DNA of 64,000 bases from DASPTT01 sp035623275 (GCA_035623275.1 DASPTT010000166.1:13242-77241), one strand, 5' to 3'; counted from the stretch's first letter, positions 1 through 8,037 are shown. Numbers and translations: made by a program. Notes: generated by a model from the letters alone, not told the origin.

Positions 1-692
1 CCAAGGCCATCGTGGAGCCGCGCGCGGAGGTCTCGGACAACGCGCCGAAGATCGTGTCCTTCCAGATCCCCGCGGACAAGATCGGCGAGGTCATCGGGCC
101 CAAGGGCAAGATCATCAACGCCCTGCAGGCCGAGACGGGCACGGACATCACCGTGGAGGACGACGGCCTCTACGGCGTGGTGACGATCGGCGCCAAGGAC
201 GGCGGGGCGGTCAACGAGGCCAAGCGCCGCGTGTTCCTCATCGTGGAGCCGCCGGACGCCGAGGTGGGGGTGACCTACCCCGGCAAGGTGGTCAACATCA
301 CCAAGTTCGGTGCCTTCGTCAACATCCTGCCCGGGCGCGACGGGCTGCTGCACATCTCCAAGCTCGGGGCAGGCAAGCGCGTCGAGCGAGTCGAGGACGT
401 GCTCACCCTCGGCCAGGACGTCGAGGTGCGCGTGGACGACATCGACCCGCAGGGCAAGGTCTCGCTGTCCCTCGTCGGGGAGCTGGCCGCCGGCGGCGGC
501 AACGGCACCCGGGAGACCGGCGCCGGAGGTGCCCAGGGCGGCGCAGCCCCCTCGGGCCCGGCGGCGTCGTTCGAGGCGTCGTTCGAGGCCGAGCTGGCCA
601 GCGAGCTCGGGGACCTCGGCCCCGGACCTGCTCCGAGCGGCGGGGGCGAGCGCCGCGGCGGCGGGGGCGGGCGCCGGCCACGTCGTCGGTGA
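1..692 (+). CDS. pnp: Polyribonucleotide nucleotidyltransferase (PNPase), C-terminal part
   Basis: The window opens inside this gene; 229 codons remain, read from base 3. PNPase degrades RNA 3'-5' by phosphorolysis. What is left are the RNA-binding domains: a KH domain with the IGPKGK loop (partial residues 31-36) and an S1 domain (about 88-160, with KFGAFV and GLLHISKLG). A Gly/Ala-rich and then Arg/Gly-rich tail follows, ending in RRPRRR. The two RNase PH domains lie upstream of the window. The M16 peptidase gene follows directly, the usual actinobacterial order pnp-M16-dapB. The GTG at 12 is an internal valine codon, not a start. Confidence 0.96.
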   Translation, partial: KAIVEPRAEVSDNAPKIVSFQIPADKIGEVIGPKGKIINALQAETGTDITVEDDGLYGVVTIGAKDGGAVNEAKRRVFLIVEPPDAEVGVTYPGKVVNITKFGAFVNILPGRDGLLHISKLGAGKRVERVEDVLTLGQDVEVRVDDIDPQGKVSLSLVGELAAGGGNGTRETGAGGAQGGAAPSGPAASFEASFEAELASELGDLGPGPAPSGGGERRGGGGGRRPRRR

Positions 693-714
693 TCCGGCCC
701 GGCTGCACGCCCGG

Positions 715-1971
715 GTGATCCGCGCGGAGCGACTCGACTGCGGGGTGCGCCTGGTCACCGAGCGCATGCCCGACGCGCGCTCGGCCAGCGTGGGGGTGTG
801 GGTGGGCACCGGCTCGCGTGACGAGCCGCCGGCGCTCTCCGGCGCGTCCCACTTCCTCGAGCACCTGCTGTTCAAGGGCACGACGACGTGGAGCTCGTCG
901 GCCATCGCCGAGGCGGTCGACGAGGTCGGCGGCGACATGAACGCCTTCACGACCAAGGAGTACACCGCCTTCTACGTGCGCACCCTCTCCGAGGACGTCG
1001 GGCTCGGCCTCGACGTGCTGGGCGCGATCATGACCGATCCCGCGCTGGCGCCCGACGACGTGGACTCCGAGCGCAGCGTCATCATGGACGAGATCCTGAT
1101 GCACGCAGACGAGGCTGCCGACTTCGCCGCGGAGCAGTGCACGGCGGCACTCTTCGGGCCGCACCCCCTCGGGCGCGAGGTCCTGGGCACGGCGTCGACG
1201 GTGGGCCGGCTCGAGGCGCCCGAGATCCGCGGCTTCTTCGACCACCACTACCGGGCGGGGAACTTCGTCGTCGCCGCGGCGGGCGACGTGGTGCACGACG
1301 TCCTCGTCGCCGAGGTCGAGCGCCGGTTCCGGGACCGCTCCGGGGGCGGGCCGCCCGAGCGCCAGGCCCCCGGTCCGCCGCGCCCGTCGCTGGTCGTGAC
1401 CCGCCGGCCCACGGAGCAGGTCCAGCTGGTCCTCGGGGTGCGGGGGCCGGGACGCCACGACGAGACGCGCTGGGCCTTCGCCGTGCTCAACCACGTGCTC
1501 GGCGGGGGGATGTCGAGCCGGCTCTTCCAGGAGATCCGCGAGCGGCGGGGGCTGGCCTACTCCGTGTGGTCCGAGCGCACCCACTACGACGAGGAGGGGT
1601 CCCTGACCGTCCACGTGGGCACGGCACCCGAGCACGCGCACGAGGTGCTGGCGCTGGTGGTCGACGAGCTCGACCGCATCGGGGGGTCGGGGATCACCGA
1701 GCGCGAGCTGGCGGTGGCCAAGGGGCACCTGCGTGCCGAGACGCTGCTGTCCCTGGAGGACTCGGGGACCAGGATGAGCCGGATCGGCTCGAGCCTGCTC
1801 CTGCACGGGCACGTGCTGACGGTCGACGAGGTGCTCGCCAGGGTGGCCGCCGTGTCGCTCGAGGACGTGGGCGCGCTGGCCGCCCGGCTCGCCTGCGCCC
1901 CGCGCGCGCTGTCGGTGGTCGGGCCCTTCGACGAGGCCGACTTCGCCGGGACGGCGCCGGCGCGGCGTTAG
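715..1971 (+). CDS. M16 family zinc metallopeptidase (PepR/MPP-beta-like)
   Basis: Predicted 418-residue zinc peptidase of the insulinase/processing-peptidase family. The inverted zinc motif is intact: H46-F-L-E49-H50 with the third ligand E126 in IMDEI, exactly 76 residues after H50. The C-terminal half has the usual M16C features, including GGGMSSRLFQEIRERRGLAYSV around residue 265. The frame is open upstream into pnp, but the domain begins at the GTG at 715 (VIRAERL), 22 bases past the pnp stop. No good ribosome site is visible, so translation may depend on pnp. Substrate unknown; actinobacterial PepR proteins are named by homology only. Confidence 0.9.
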   Translation: MIRAERLDCGVRLVTERMPDARSASVGVWVGTGSRDEPPALSGASHFLEHLLFKGTTTWSSSAIAEAVDEVGGDMNAFTTKEYTAFYVRTLSEDVGLGLDVLGAIMTDPALAPDDVDSERSVIMDEILMHADEAADFAAEQCTAALFGPHPLGREVLGTASTVGRLEAPEIRGFFDHHYRAGNFVVAAAGDVVHDVLVAEVERRFRDRSGGGPPERQAPGPPRPSLVVTRRPTEQVQLVLGVRGPGRHDETRWAFAVLNHVLGGGMSSRLFQEIRERRGLAYSVWSERTHYDEEGSLTVHVGTAPEHAHEVLALVVDELDRIGGSGITERELAVAKGHLRAETLLSLEDSGTRMSRIGSSLLLHGHVLTVDEVLARVAAVSLEDVGALAARLACAPRALSVVGPFDEADFAGTAPARR

Positions 1972-1974
1972 GGT
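1969..1974 (+). promoter_or_regulatory. -10 box TAGGGT of dapB (leaderless)
   Basis: TAGGGT lies six bases before the dapB ATG at 1981, so a transcript starting 6-7 bases downstream would begin at the start codon. The first three bases are the TAG stop codon of the M16 gene. No clear -35 box. Confidence 0.6.
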
Positions 1975-1980
1975 TTCACC

Positions 1981-2787
1981 ATGACGCGCGTCGGTGTCCT
2001 CGGGGCAGGGGGGCGCATGGGCCGCCAGGTGTGCCTAGCCGTCGCCGGCGAGGCGGACCTCGAGCTGGTGGCGGCGGTCGACCCCTCCGTCGCCGGCGCG
2101 GCGCTCGACGCGCTGGTCGACCTCGACACCGACGTGGTCGTGGGCGACGACGTCACCGGGCTCGCCGACGCCGGCGTGGAGGTGGCAGTGGACTTCACGG
2201 TCGCCCCGGCCGCGGTGGCACACATGGCATGGTGCGCGGCGCACGGCGTGCACGCGGTGGTGGGGACCACGGGCATCACCGACGCGCAGGTCGAGGCGGC
2301 CCGCGAGGCGTTCGAGCGCTCCGAGGCCAACTGCGTGCTCGCCGCGAACTTCGCCGTCACCGCCGTCCTCATGATGCGCTTCGCCGAATTGGCCGCGCCC
2401 TTCGTCGGGGGCGTCGAGATCGTCGAGCTGCACCACGACGCCAAGCGGGACGCGCCGTCGGGGACGGCGCTCCGCACCGCCGAGCGGGTGGCCGCCGCCC
2501 GGGCGGCTGCCGGGGCCCCGCCGTGGCCGGCGGACGCCACCGTCGACCTGGTGCTCCCCGGGGCGCGCGGCGCCGACACGCCCGGCGGGGTGCGTGTGCA
2601 CTCGGTGCGCCTCCCCGGGCTGGTGGCCCACCAGGAGGTCATCATGGGCGCGCCGGGTCAGTCGCTGACCATCCGCCACGACGCCTACGACCGCTCGTCG
2701 TTCATGCCGGGGGTCCTGCTCGCGCTGCGGGCGGTCCCGTCCATGCCGGGGCTCACGGTGGGGCTCGACGCCGTGCTCGGGCTCTGA
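1981..2787 (+). CDS. dapB: 4-hydroxy-tetrahydrodipicolinate reductase
   Basis: Reduces the DapA product with NAD(P)H to tetrahydrodipicolinate in DAP/lysine synthesis. The 268-residue length fits the family. The N-terminal nucleotide loop GAGGRMG is at residues 8-14. The signature ELHHDAKRDAPSGTA (about 149-163) carries the catalytic His and Lys. Only 9 bases separate it from the M16 gene, yet it has its own apparent promoter, so it is probably transcribed as a leaderless mRNA. dapA lies 6 kb downstream. Confidence 0.95.
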   Translation: MTRVGVLGAGGRMGRQVCLAVAGEADLELVAAVDPSVAGAALDALVDLDTDVVVGDDVTGLADAGVEVAVDFTVAPAAVAHMAWCAAHGVHAVVGTTGITDAQVEAAREAFERSEANCVLAANFAVTAVLMMRFAELAAPFVGGVEIVELHHDAKRDAPSGTALRTAERVAAARAAAGAPPWPADATVDLVLPGARGADTPGGVRVHSVRLPGLVAHQEVIMGAPGQSLTIRHDAYDRSSFMPGVLLALRAVPSMPGLTVGLDAVLGL

Positions 2788-2795
2788 GGCCCCGG

Positions 2796-3365
2796 GTGGC
2801 GGCCGAGCCCGACATCCGCGAGCGCATCCTCGGGGCCACCTTCGCCTGCGTCGCCCGCTGGGGCTTGGCCAAGACGACGGTCGAGGACGCCGCCCGCCAG
2901 GCCGGTGTGTCGCGTGCCACCGTGTACCGCTATTTCCCTGGCGGACGCGACGAGCTGGTCAGCGCGGTGGTCTCCTGGCAGTACCAGAAGTTCTTCGGCC
3001 GCCTCTACGAGGAGGTCCATGGGGCCACCTCGCTCGACGAGGTGCTCGAACGCGGGCTCGCCCTGGCCCGGCGCGCCATCCTCGAGCACGAGGTGCTCCA
3101 GAAGGTGCTCGAGACCGAGCCCGAGATGCTGCTGCCCAAGCTGACCGTCGAGTCCAACCGGACGGTGGCGCTCATCAGCGGCTTCCTCGTGCCCTACCTG
3201 GCCGACGAGCGCCTGGCGCCGGGGGTCGGCGTGCACGAGGCGGCGGACTTCCTGGCCCGCATGATCCTCTCCTACATCTCGTCCCCGGGACGCTGGGACC
3301 TCGGCACCCCCGCCGACGTGGCCGCGCTGGTTCGCACCGAGCTGCTGGCGGGCGTCTTGGACTGA
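2796..3365 (+). CDS. TetR family transcriptional regulator (copy 1)
   Basis: 189-residue predicted repressor with an N-terminal helix-turn-helix (about residues 27-49: TTVEDAARQAGVSRATVYRYFPG) and an all-helical C-terminal domain. It starts at a GTG 8 bases after dapB, so it is probably cotranscribed. It resembles the second TetR protein at 6122-6841 along its length: both have the RATVYR-FPGG turn, a similar LEDVL/LDEVL helix and an LSY(I/L)S segment near the C-terminus. Ligand and targets unknown. Confidence 0.88.
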   Translation: MAAEPDIRERILGATFACVARWGLAKTTVEDAARQAGVSRATVYRYFPGGRDELVSAVVSWQYQKFFGRLYEEVHGATSLDEVLERGLALARRAILEHEVLQKVLETEPEMLLPKLTVESNRTVALISGFLVPYLADERLAPGVGVHEAADFLARMILSYISSPGRWDLGTPADVAALVRTELLAGVLD

Positions 3366-3463
3366 GCACACCGCCTGCGGGCCGCGGCACCGGGGCGACC
3401 GATGACGTCGCGCTCCCCACCACGTCTGCACTGGCGTCGGCGCAGCCTCACGGACGACATGGC

Positions 3464-3490
3464 GACACGGACGACACGGACGACACGGAC
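3464..3490 (+). repeat. Three tandem 9-base repeats (GACACGGAC)
   Basis: Three exact head-to-tail copies of GACACGGAC lie just before the ribosome site of the next gene (gaggag at 3491-3496). The rest of the 137-base gap 3366-3502 shows no gene. The mraZ-rsmH gap holds a related repeat containing the same GACACGGA string. Confidence 0.9.
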
Positions 3491-3502
3491 GAGGAGAGAC
3501 CG

Positions 3503-3925
3503 ATGGCCTTTCGCCCCTATCTGGCCTTCGCCGGCGAGTGCCGCGCGGCGTTCACCCGGTACCAGGAGATCCTGGGCGGGGAGCTGACGCTCATGTCCAC
3601 GGCCGACGCGCCCCCCGATGCCGGCGCGCCGGCATCGGGGGCCAACCCCGACGCGGTCGTGCACGCCGCGCTGACCCGAGCGGACGGCGTGCTCATGGGC
3701 GCAGACGACCTGTCCGGCAGCTTCGAGGGGAACGTCAGGGGCATGTGCGTCAACTGCTCGCTGCCCGACACCGCGGAGGCCGCGCGGGTGTTCGACGCCC
3801 TGTGCGAAGGCGGTCAGGTGCAGATGCCCATGGGCGAGACCTTCTTCGCACCCGCGTTCGGCATGTGCATCGACCGCTTCGGTGTGCCCTGGATGGTGAT
3901 GGTCGAGCCGATCCCGCCGTCCTGA
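3503..3925 (+). CDS. PhnB/VOC-like (glyoxalase fold) protein
   Basis: 140-residue protein of the PhnB/YjdN type within the vicinal-oxygen-chelate superfamily. It starts with the typical RPYLAFAGECRAAFTRYQEI segment and ends with FGMCIDRFGVPWMVMVE. Such proteins are small cytosolic dimers whose substrate is usually unknown. The ATG at 3503 has a good ribosome site (gaggag, spacing 6). An unusual feature is a perfect 30-base palindrome (3612-3641) coding a Pro/Ala/Gly stretch around residues 37-46, where the family has a variable loop. It is convergent with the SDR gene. Confidence 0.82.
   Translation: MAFRPYLAFAGECRAAFTRYQEILGGELTLMSTADAPPDAGAPASGANPDAVVHAALTRADGVLMGADDLSGSFEGNVRGMCVNCSLPDTAEAARVFDALCEGGQVQMPMGETFFAPAFGMCIDRFGVPWMVMVEPIPPS
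3612..3641. repeat. Perfect 30-base palindrome inside the PhnB-like gene
   Basis: Left arm CCCCCGATGCCGGCG (3612-3626) is followed without spacer by its exact reverse complement (3627-3641). It lies within the coding sequence. Confidence 0.97.
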
Positions 3926-3926
3926 C

Positions 3927-3942
3927 GGGCGCCGCGGCGCCC
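3927..3942. terminator. Possible bidirectional terminator hairpin
   Basis: GGGCGCC-GC-GGCGCCC lies in the 31-base gap between two convergent genes. There is no T-run, so intrinsic termination is uncertain. Confidence 0.4.
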
Positions 3943-3956
3943 CGGCGGACGAGCGC

Positions 3957-4751
3957 TCAGATCGCCGGCGGCGCGGTCATCCGGCCGACCGCGGCCATGA
4001 GCTCGACCCAGCCGTCGAGGTCCGCGTTCTTGGCGTCGACGTGCGCCTTGATGTCGGCGGGCACGAAGATCTCCAGCCCTGGCGCTTCCAGGGCCTCGAC
4101 GATCCCCGCGGCGCAGTCGACCGCGCTCACGAACTCAGCACCGGGCAGCCCCGGCAGCTCACCTGGACGGGTCTCCCAGATCTCGGTGGCGATGGCACCG
4201 GGCTGGATGAGCTTGACCTCGATCGGGGTGTCGGCCAGGTCCATGGCCGCCACCTCGCTCCACCCGCTGAGCGCGAACTTCGAGGCGCAGTACACGGATT
4301 CGTGGGGGATCCCGAAACGCCCGCCCGGGCTGGCCACGTTGACGAGCGTGCCTCGGCCTCGGGTCAGCATGCGCGGGATGAGTGCCAGGTTCATGCGCAC
4401 GGGCGTGAAGAAGTTCGTCCGCATGACCGTGTCGAGGTCCTCGGGCGTCGTGTCCGCCACGAGCTTGCGCTTGCCGATCCCTGCGTTGTTGATCAGGCAG
4501 TCGAGCCCTCCCAACGCCTCCCACGCGTCGTCCAACATGGCCAGGGCGGCGTCGACGTCGCCCAGGTCGACGACCCACATCCGGGAGTCGGGCGCGTGGC
4601 GCCTGCATTCGGCCAAGGTGACCTCGAGCCGCTCCGCGCGCCGCGCCGCGATGCCGACCACCGCGCCACGCGCCGCGAGCATCGGCGCCAGCGCCTCGCC
4701 GATGCCCGACGACGCACCGGTCACCAGGATCCGTGAACCGTCGATGATCAT
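3957..4751 (-). CDS. Short-chain dehydrogenase/reductase (SDR)
   Basis: 264-residue classical SDR, predicted NAD(P)-dependent. It has the cofactor motif TGASSGIG (11-18), NNAG (88-91), catalytic Ser141 and Y154-C-A-S-K158. The frame runs further upstream, but the ATG at 4751 has a clear ribosome site (GGAGG, 6-base spacing) and begins right at the Rossmann strand. Substrate unknown. The lipoprotein gene on the same strand is 151 bases upstream and separated by a strong hairpin, so the two are probably not one operon. Confidence 0.9.
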   Translation of the reverse strand: MIIDGSRILVTGASSGIGEALAPMLAARGAVVGIAARRAERLEVTLAECRRHAPDSRMWVVDLGDVDAALAMLDDAWEALGGLDCLINNAGIGKRKLVADTTPEDLDTVMRTNFFTPVRMNLALIPRMLTRGRGTLVNVASPGGRFGIPHESVYCASKFALSGWSEVAAMDLADTPIEVKLIQPGAIATEIWETRPGELPGLPGAEFVSAVDCAAGIVEALEAPGLEIFVPADIKAHVDAKNADLDGWVELMAAVGRMTAPPAI

Positions 4752-4771
4752 GGTGCGCCTCCGTCTGTCTT

Positions 4772-4799
4772 CCCCCGGGCCGCCGCGGCCCGTCGGGGG
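4772..4799 (-). terminator. Strong GC hairpin after the lipoprotein gene
   Basis: An inner stem GGGCCG/CGGCCC and an outer stem CCCCC/GGGGG, separated by a small bulge, lie about 105 bases past the lipoprotein stop and upstream of the SDR ribosome site. A terminator or processing site is plausible. Confidence 0.4.
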
Positions 4800-4902
4800 C
4801 CCGTCGTGGGGCATGGTCGCACATCGACAGGTCGCGGACGGCGACGGGCTCCCCGGTGCAGGGAGCGGCGCCGTCGACGCCCGCTCGGAGGACGAGCCCC
4901 GC

Positions 4903-6024
4903 TCAGAGGACGTAGCCCACGATGGCCAGGCACATCTCGTCCGTGGACCCGTCCCCCCAGGTGACGAAGTGCGGCGGCAGGGTGCGCAGCGCCGGCAGCA
5001 GCTCGTGGAGCGTCGGGTCGTACGTGCACGTGACCTGGATGCGGTCGCCCGGGGTCACCGCCACGGGTGCGATGTCATAGGAGCGCTGGTAGTCGAAGTT
5101 GTAATTCGTCACGTCGAGGAGCGTGCGGGCCTTGGGCGTCCCCGGGTCGAGCACGATCTGCATGCCCCGACCGAGGAGGTGCATGTGCGCGGTGAGCCGG
5201 ACGATCTGGCCACCGTGCTCGACCGGCCACGTGCACGTGGTGGTGTCGCCCGCCGGGGGGTTCACCGGGTCGCGTCCGCAGATGGTCTCGAGGAGGCCGA
5301 CGAAGGCGACCTGGTCCTGTCCGAAGCGCCGTCCCAAGTCGGCCAGTGCCGCGCTCCGGTCGCACAGGGGCCCCGTCACCCCTGCGGGGCAGGGGATGTC
5401 GGGCGGTGCCGGCATGAGGTCGAGGCGCAGGGGCTTGAGGTCCGCGCTCGCCGGGACGGTGGTGAGCACCAGCTTGCTGCGCACGGGGGCCGTGCCCGCC
5501 AGCATGTTGTAGTGGATCTGCATGATCACGAGGCTGCCCTTGGGCAGGGGCATCCCCGTCCCCGCGGGAGCGACGTCCTTGCCGTGCCCGGGTGCCCATG
5601 CGGCGAGCCAGGGCGTCTGCCCCAGCTGGGCCAGGGTCGTCCCCGGCAGCACCGTCTCGCCGAAGCACGTCCAGCCCCGCCCGTCCTCGTCGGCGGCGCG
5701 GGCCAGGGGCACCGCGTCGGGCGGCACCAGGAACAGGATGGCGTGGTGCACCTCGGGGCTGTCGGGGAAGAACTCGCTGGCCGTGATGACGGAGTCCGAC
5801 TGCACGTGCGGGTCGACCAGCGTGCAGTGGTAGTCGTCGGTGGCGCCGGGCGCGGGGGCCACGGGCTGGTAGGCGGTGGGCGCCTGCAGGGTGAGGGTCG
5901 TCGTCCTGGCGCTCGCGTGTGCGGTGCCGCCCGCTGCCGCCTGGGTGCAGCCACCGGCGGCCATCGCCACCAGAACCAACGCCAGTGACAGAAGCGGCGA
6001 CCGAGAACCCCCCCGAGCTCCCAC
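4903..6024 (-). CDS. Lipoprotein with PHM/DBM-like copper monooxygenase fold
   Basis: 373 residues. An N-terminal hydrophobic stretch ends in the lipobox AAGGC with Cys26, so the mature protein should be anchored outside the membrane. The body carries the ligand pattern of copper type II, ascorbate-dependent monooxygenases: H93-H94 (VHHAI) and H171 (MQIHYN) for one copper; H280-M-H282 (AHMHLLG) and M364 (TDEMC) for the other. Many cysteines could form disulfides. The fold call rests on this spaced ligand set and length; substrate unknown. It is divergent from the TetR/di-iron operon, 97 bases away. The start is GTG 6024, with a TAGCGT -10 box eight bases upstream. Confidence 0.75.
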   Translation of the reverse strand: MGARGGSRSPLLSLALVLVAMAAGGCTQAAAGGTAHASARTTTLTLQAPTAYQPVAPAPGATDDYHCTLVDPHVQSDSVITASEFFPDSPEVHHAILFLVPPDAVPLARAADEDGRGWTCFGETVLPGTTLAQLGQTPWLAAWAPGHGKDVAPAGTGMPLPKGSLVIMQIHYNMLAGTAPVRSKLVLTTVPASADLKPLRLDLMPAPPDIPCPAGVTGPLCDRSAALADLGRRFGQDQVAFVGLLETICGRDPVNPPAGDTTTCTWPVEHGGQIVRLTAHMHLLGRGMQIVLDPGTPKARTLLDVTNYNFDYQRSYDIAPVAVTPGDRIQVTCTYDPTLHELLPALRTLPPHFVTWGDGSTDEMCLAIVGYVL

Positions 6025-6032
6025 GACGCCTC

Positions 6033-6038
6033 ACGCTA
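6033..6038 (-). promoter_or_regulatory. -10 box TAGCGT of the lipoprotein gene
   Basis: On the minus strand TAGCGT is followed by 8 bases and the GTG at 6024. Leaderless or nearly so. Confidence 0.45.
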
Positions 6039-6085
6039 TCCGGGCCCCGCGCGCATGGGGCCTCGACCCGGCGTCCGCGGGGTCA

Positions 6086-6121
6086 TTGACACTGAGACAC
6101 GATTCGCCATATCGTCTCAAC
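6086..6121 (+). promoter_or_regulatory. Promoter and operator-like inverted repeat of TetR copy 2
   Basis: TTGACA (6086-6091), an 18-base spacer, TATCGT (6110-6115), six bases, then the GTG start at 6122. An imperfect inverted repeat, TGAGAC (6093-6098) against GTCTCA (6114-6119) with inner GAT/ATC, covers the spacer and -10 box. That is where a TetR repressor would block transcription, so autoregulation is likely. Confidence 0.7.
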
Positions 6122-6841
6122 GTGGGCTCCGCACGACTCGCGCTGGTGCGTCCTGACGCCCTCGATCCCCGCCCCCGCCGCGACGCGGCCGCGCCCTCGG
6201 CGCCCCAACGGGTCCGCATCGTGGACGGTGCCCTGCGCTGCATCGCCCGCCAGGGCATCGCCAAGACCACCCTCGACGACGTGGCCCAGGAGGCCGGGTG
6301 CTCGCGCGCCACCGTCTACCGGGTCTTCCCGGGCGGCAAGGAGAACGTCCTGGCCGCTGTCTTCGACACGGAGCTTGCCCGCTTCTACAGCGCCTTGGCG
6401 GTCCGCCTCGGCGACGCCGACAACCTCGAGGACGTGCTGGTGGAGGCGGTGGCCACCGGCGCGGGCACGATCGCCTCGCACCCGGCGCTCACCTACCTGC
6501 TGGCCCACGAGCCCGGCCTGGTGCTGCCGCACCTCACCTTCGCGCACATGGACCAGCTGCTGGCCGACGTCGGAGGATTCATGGCCCCGTTCCTCGGGCG
6601 GTTCCTCGACCACGACGAGGCCGTGCGCGTGGCGCAGTTCACCGCCCGCATCGCGCTGTCGTACCTGTCCTGCCCCGCCGAGGGCACGGACATCACCGAC
6701 CACGACGACGTCCGCCGCCTGGTGCGCCGCTTCGTCCTCCCCGGCATCACGTCCGCCGCGCAGGACACGGGACCCGTCGTGCACCGTCGCCCGACCCCGG
6801 CCGTCCGTGCCGGGACCAACCGCAAGGGGGAAGCGTCATGA
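6122..6841 (+). CDS. TetR family transcriptional regulator (copy 2)
   Basis: 239 residues. The helix-turn-helix (TTLDDVAQEAGCSRATVYRVF) sits near residue 45 after a disordered N-terminus. The GTG at 6122 fits the promoter spacing and has no ribosome site, so a leaderless mRNA is likely. The stop overlaps the ATG of the di-iron protein by ATGA, so the two are translationally coupled. It is similar to the TetR protein at 2796-3365. The operator-like repeat over its own promoter suggests it controls itself and the di-iron gene, and perhaps the divergent lipoprotein. Confidence 0.9.
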   Translation: MGSARLALVRPDALDPRPRRDAAAPSAPQRVRIVDGALRCIARQGIAKTTLDDVAQEAGCSRATVYRVFPGGKENVLAAVFDTELARFYSALAVRLGDADNLEDVLVEAVATGAGTIASHPALTYLLAHEPGLVLPHLTFAHMDQLLADVGGFMAPFLGRFLDHDEAVRVAQFTARIALSYLSCPAEGTDITDHDDVRRLVRRFVLPGITSAAQDTGPVVHRRPTPAVRAGTNRKGEAS

Positions 6842-7965
6842 CCACGGAGATGCGCCCGACGGCCGAGATCATCGGCCGCGACGACATCAACGACCTCGAG
6901 GCCATCATGTCGGTGGTCAACACCGATGCGGACGAGGCCCTGCACGCGGTGCACTCCAACTACGACACCATCTTCACGTGGGACTACGAGAAAGGTCAAC
7001 GGCCGAAGCTCGACAAGCTCTACGAAAAGGCCAAGACGGCCCAGTGGAACGCCCAGACCGACCTCCCCTGGGACACCGAGGTCGACCAGGAGCAGGTGGT
7101 CATCGCCAACGCGGTGGCCACGGGCGGGCTCAACTCGGGGATCGACGTGAGCGGGACGTCGCTGTCGTCGTGGGGGGACCCTGAATGGATCGACTTCGGG
7201 GTCCAGAGCCAGAACTGGACCCTGTCGCAGTTCATGCACGGCGAGCAGGGCGCGCTCGTGTGCACCGCCAAGATCGTCGAGTCCGTGCCGTGGATCGACG
7301 CCAAGTACTACGCCGCCACCCAGGTCATGGACGAGGCCCGTCACGTGGAGGTGTTCGCCAAGTACCTCGACGACAAGCTCTCGGGCCACTACCCGATCAA
7401 CGCCCACCTCCGGCTCCTGCTCGACGACATCATCGCGGACAGCCGTTGGGACATGACGTACCTGGGCATGCAGATCATGGTCGAGGGCCTGGCGCTGGCG
7501 GCCTTCGGCTTCATGCACCAGATGACGACCGAGCCACTGCTCAAGCAGCTGCTGCGCTATGTGATGTCCGACGAGGCGCGCCACGTCGCCTTCGGCGTCC
7601 TGAGCCTCCAGGAGTACTACGCGCAGCTCACGCACGCGGAGCTGCGCGAGCGCCAGGAGTTCGCCTTTGAGGCGGCCGTGCGCATGCGCGACCGGTTCCT
7701 CCAGCAGGAGGTCTGGGACCGCATGGGCGTGAACCCCAAGGAGATCGTCCCGATCCTGGCCCAGGTGCCCGAGCGCCAGATGTTCCAGTCGATGCTCTTC
7801 TCCAAGATCGTCCCCAACTGCAAGAAGCTCGGGCTGCTCGACGCAGCAGACGGGTGGCTGCGCCAGAAGTTCACCGAGCTCGGCGTCATCGGCTTCGAGG
7901 ACTGGGCCGACACGGGCGAGGAGTACGACAGCATGCAGGCCACCGGAACCGCCGCCGCCTCCTGA
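6838..7965 (+). CDS. Ferritin-like di-iron carboxylate protein (probable oxygenase/oxidase)
   Basis: 375 residues of mostly helical sequence with two E...ExxH half-sites: E136, then D165-E166-A-R-H169; and E216, then D245-E246-A-R-H249. This is the four-carboxylate, two-histidine pattern of di-iron oxygenases, desaturases and R2-like oxidases. It has a ribosome site (gggggaag). The substrate cannot be told. Coupling to a TetR repressor suggests inducible metabolism of a small hydrophobic compound or lipid, which is inference. It is not a storage ferritin, being too long. Confidence 0.82.
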   Translation: MTTEMRPTAEIIGRDDINDLEAIMSVVNTDADEALHAVHSNYDTIFTWDYEKGQRPKLDKLYEKAKTAQWNAQTDLPWDTEVDQEQVVIANAVATGGLNSGIDVSGTSLSSWGDPEWIDFGVQSQNWTLSQFMHGEQGALVCTAKIVESVPWIDAKYYAATQVMDEARHVEVFAKYLDDKLSGHYPINAHLRLLLDDIIADSRWDMTYLGMQIMVEGLALAAFGFMHQMTTEPLLKQLLRYVMSDEARHVAFGVLSLQEYYAQLTHAELRERQEFAFEAAVRMRDRFLQQEVWDRMGVNPKEIVPILAQVPERQMFQSMLFSKIVPNCKKLGLLDAADGWLRQKFTELGVIGFEDWADTGEEYDSMQATGTAAAS

Positions 7966-8024
7966 CGCGGAGGCCGGCGGCACCCGGCGCGCCGTGCCCA
8001 GCCCGCTGCGGCGCGCCGGCCCAC

Positions 8025-8030
8025 TAGGCT
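8025..8030 (+). promoter_or_regulatory. -10 box TAGGCT of dapA (leaderless)
   Basis: Seven bases separate TAGGCT from the ATG at 8038. The gap 7966-8037 otherwise holds an 8-bp GC inverted repeat (7972-7979 / 8014-8021). Confidence 0.6.
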
Positions 8031-8037
8031 TGTGACG

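Noticed and set aside
403..1812. Long open frames antisense to real genes across the window
   Set aside because: High GC makes stop codons rare in other frames. Their products are Arg/Ala/Pro-rich and match no family, while the opposite frame encodes a clear protein.
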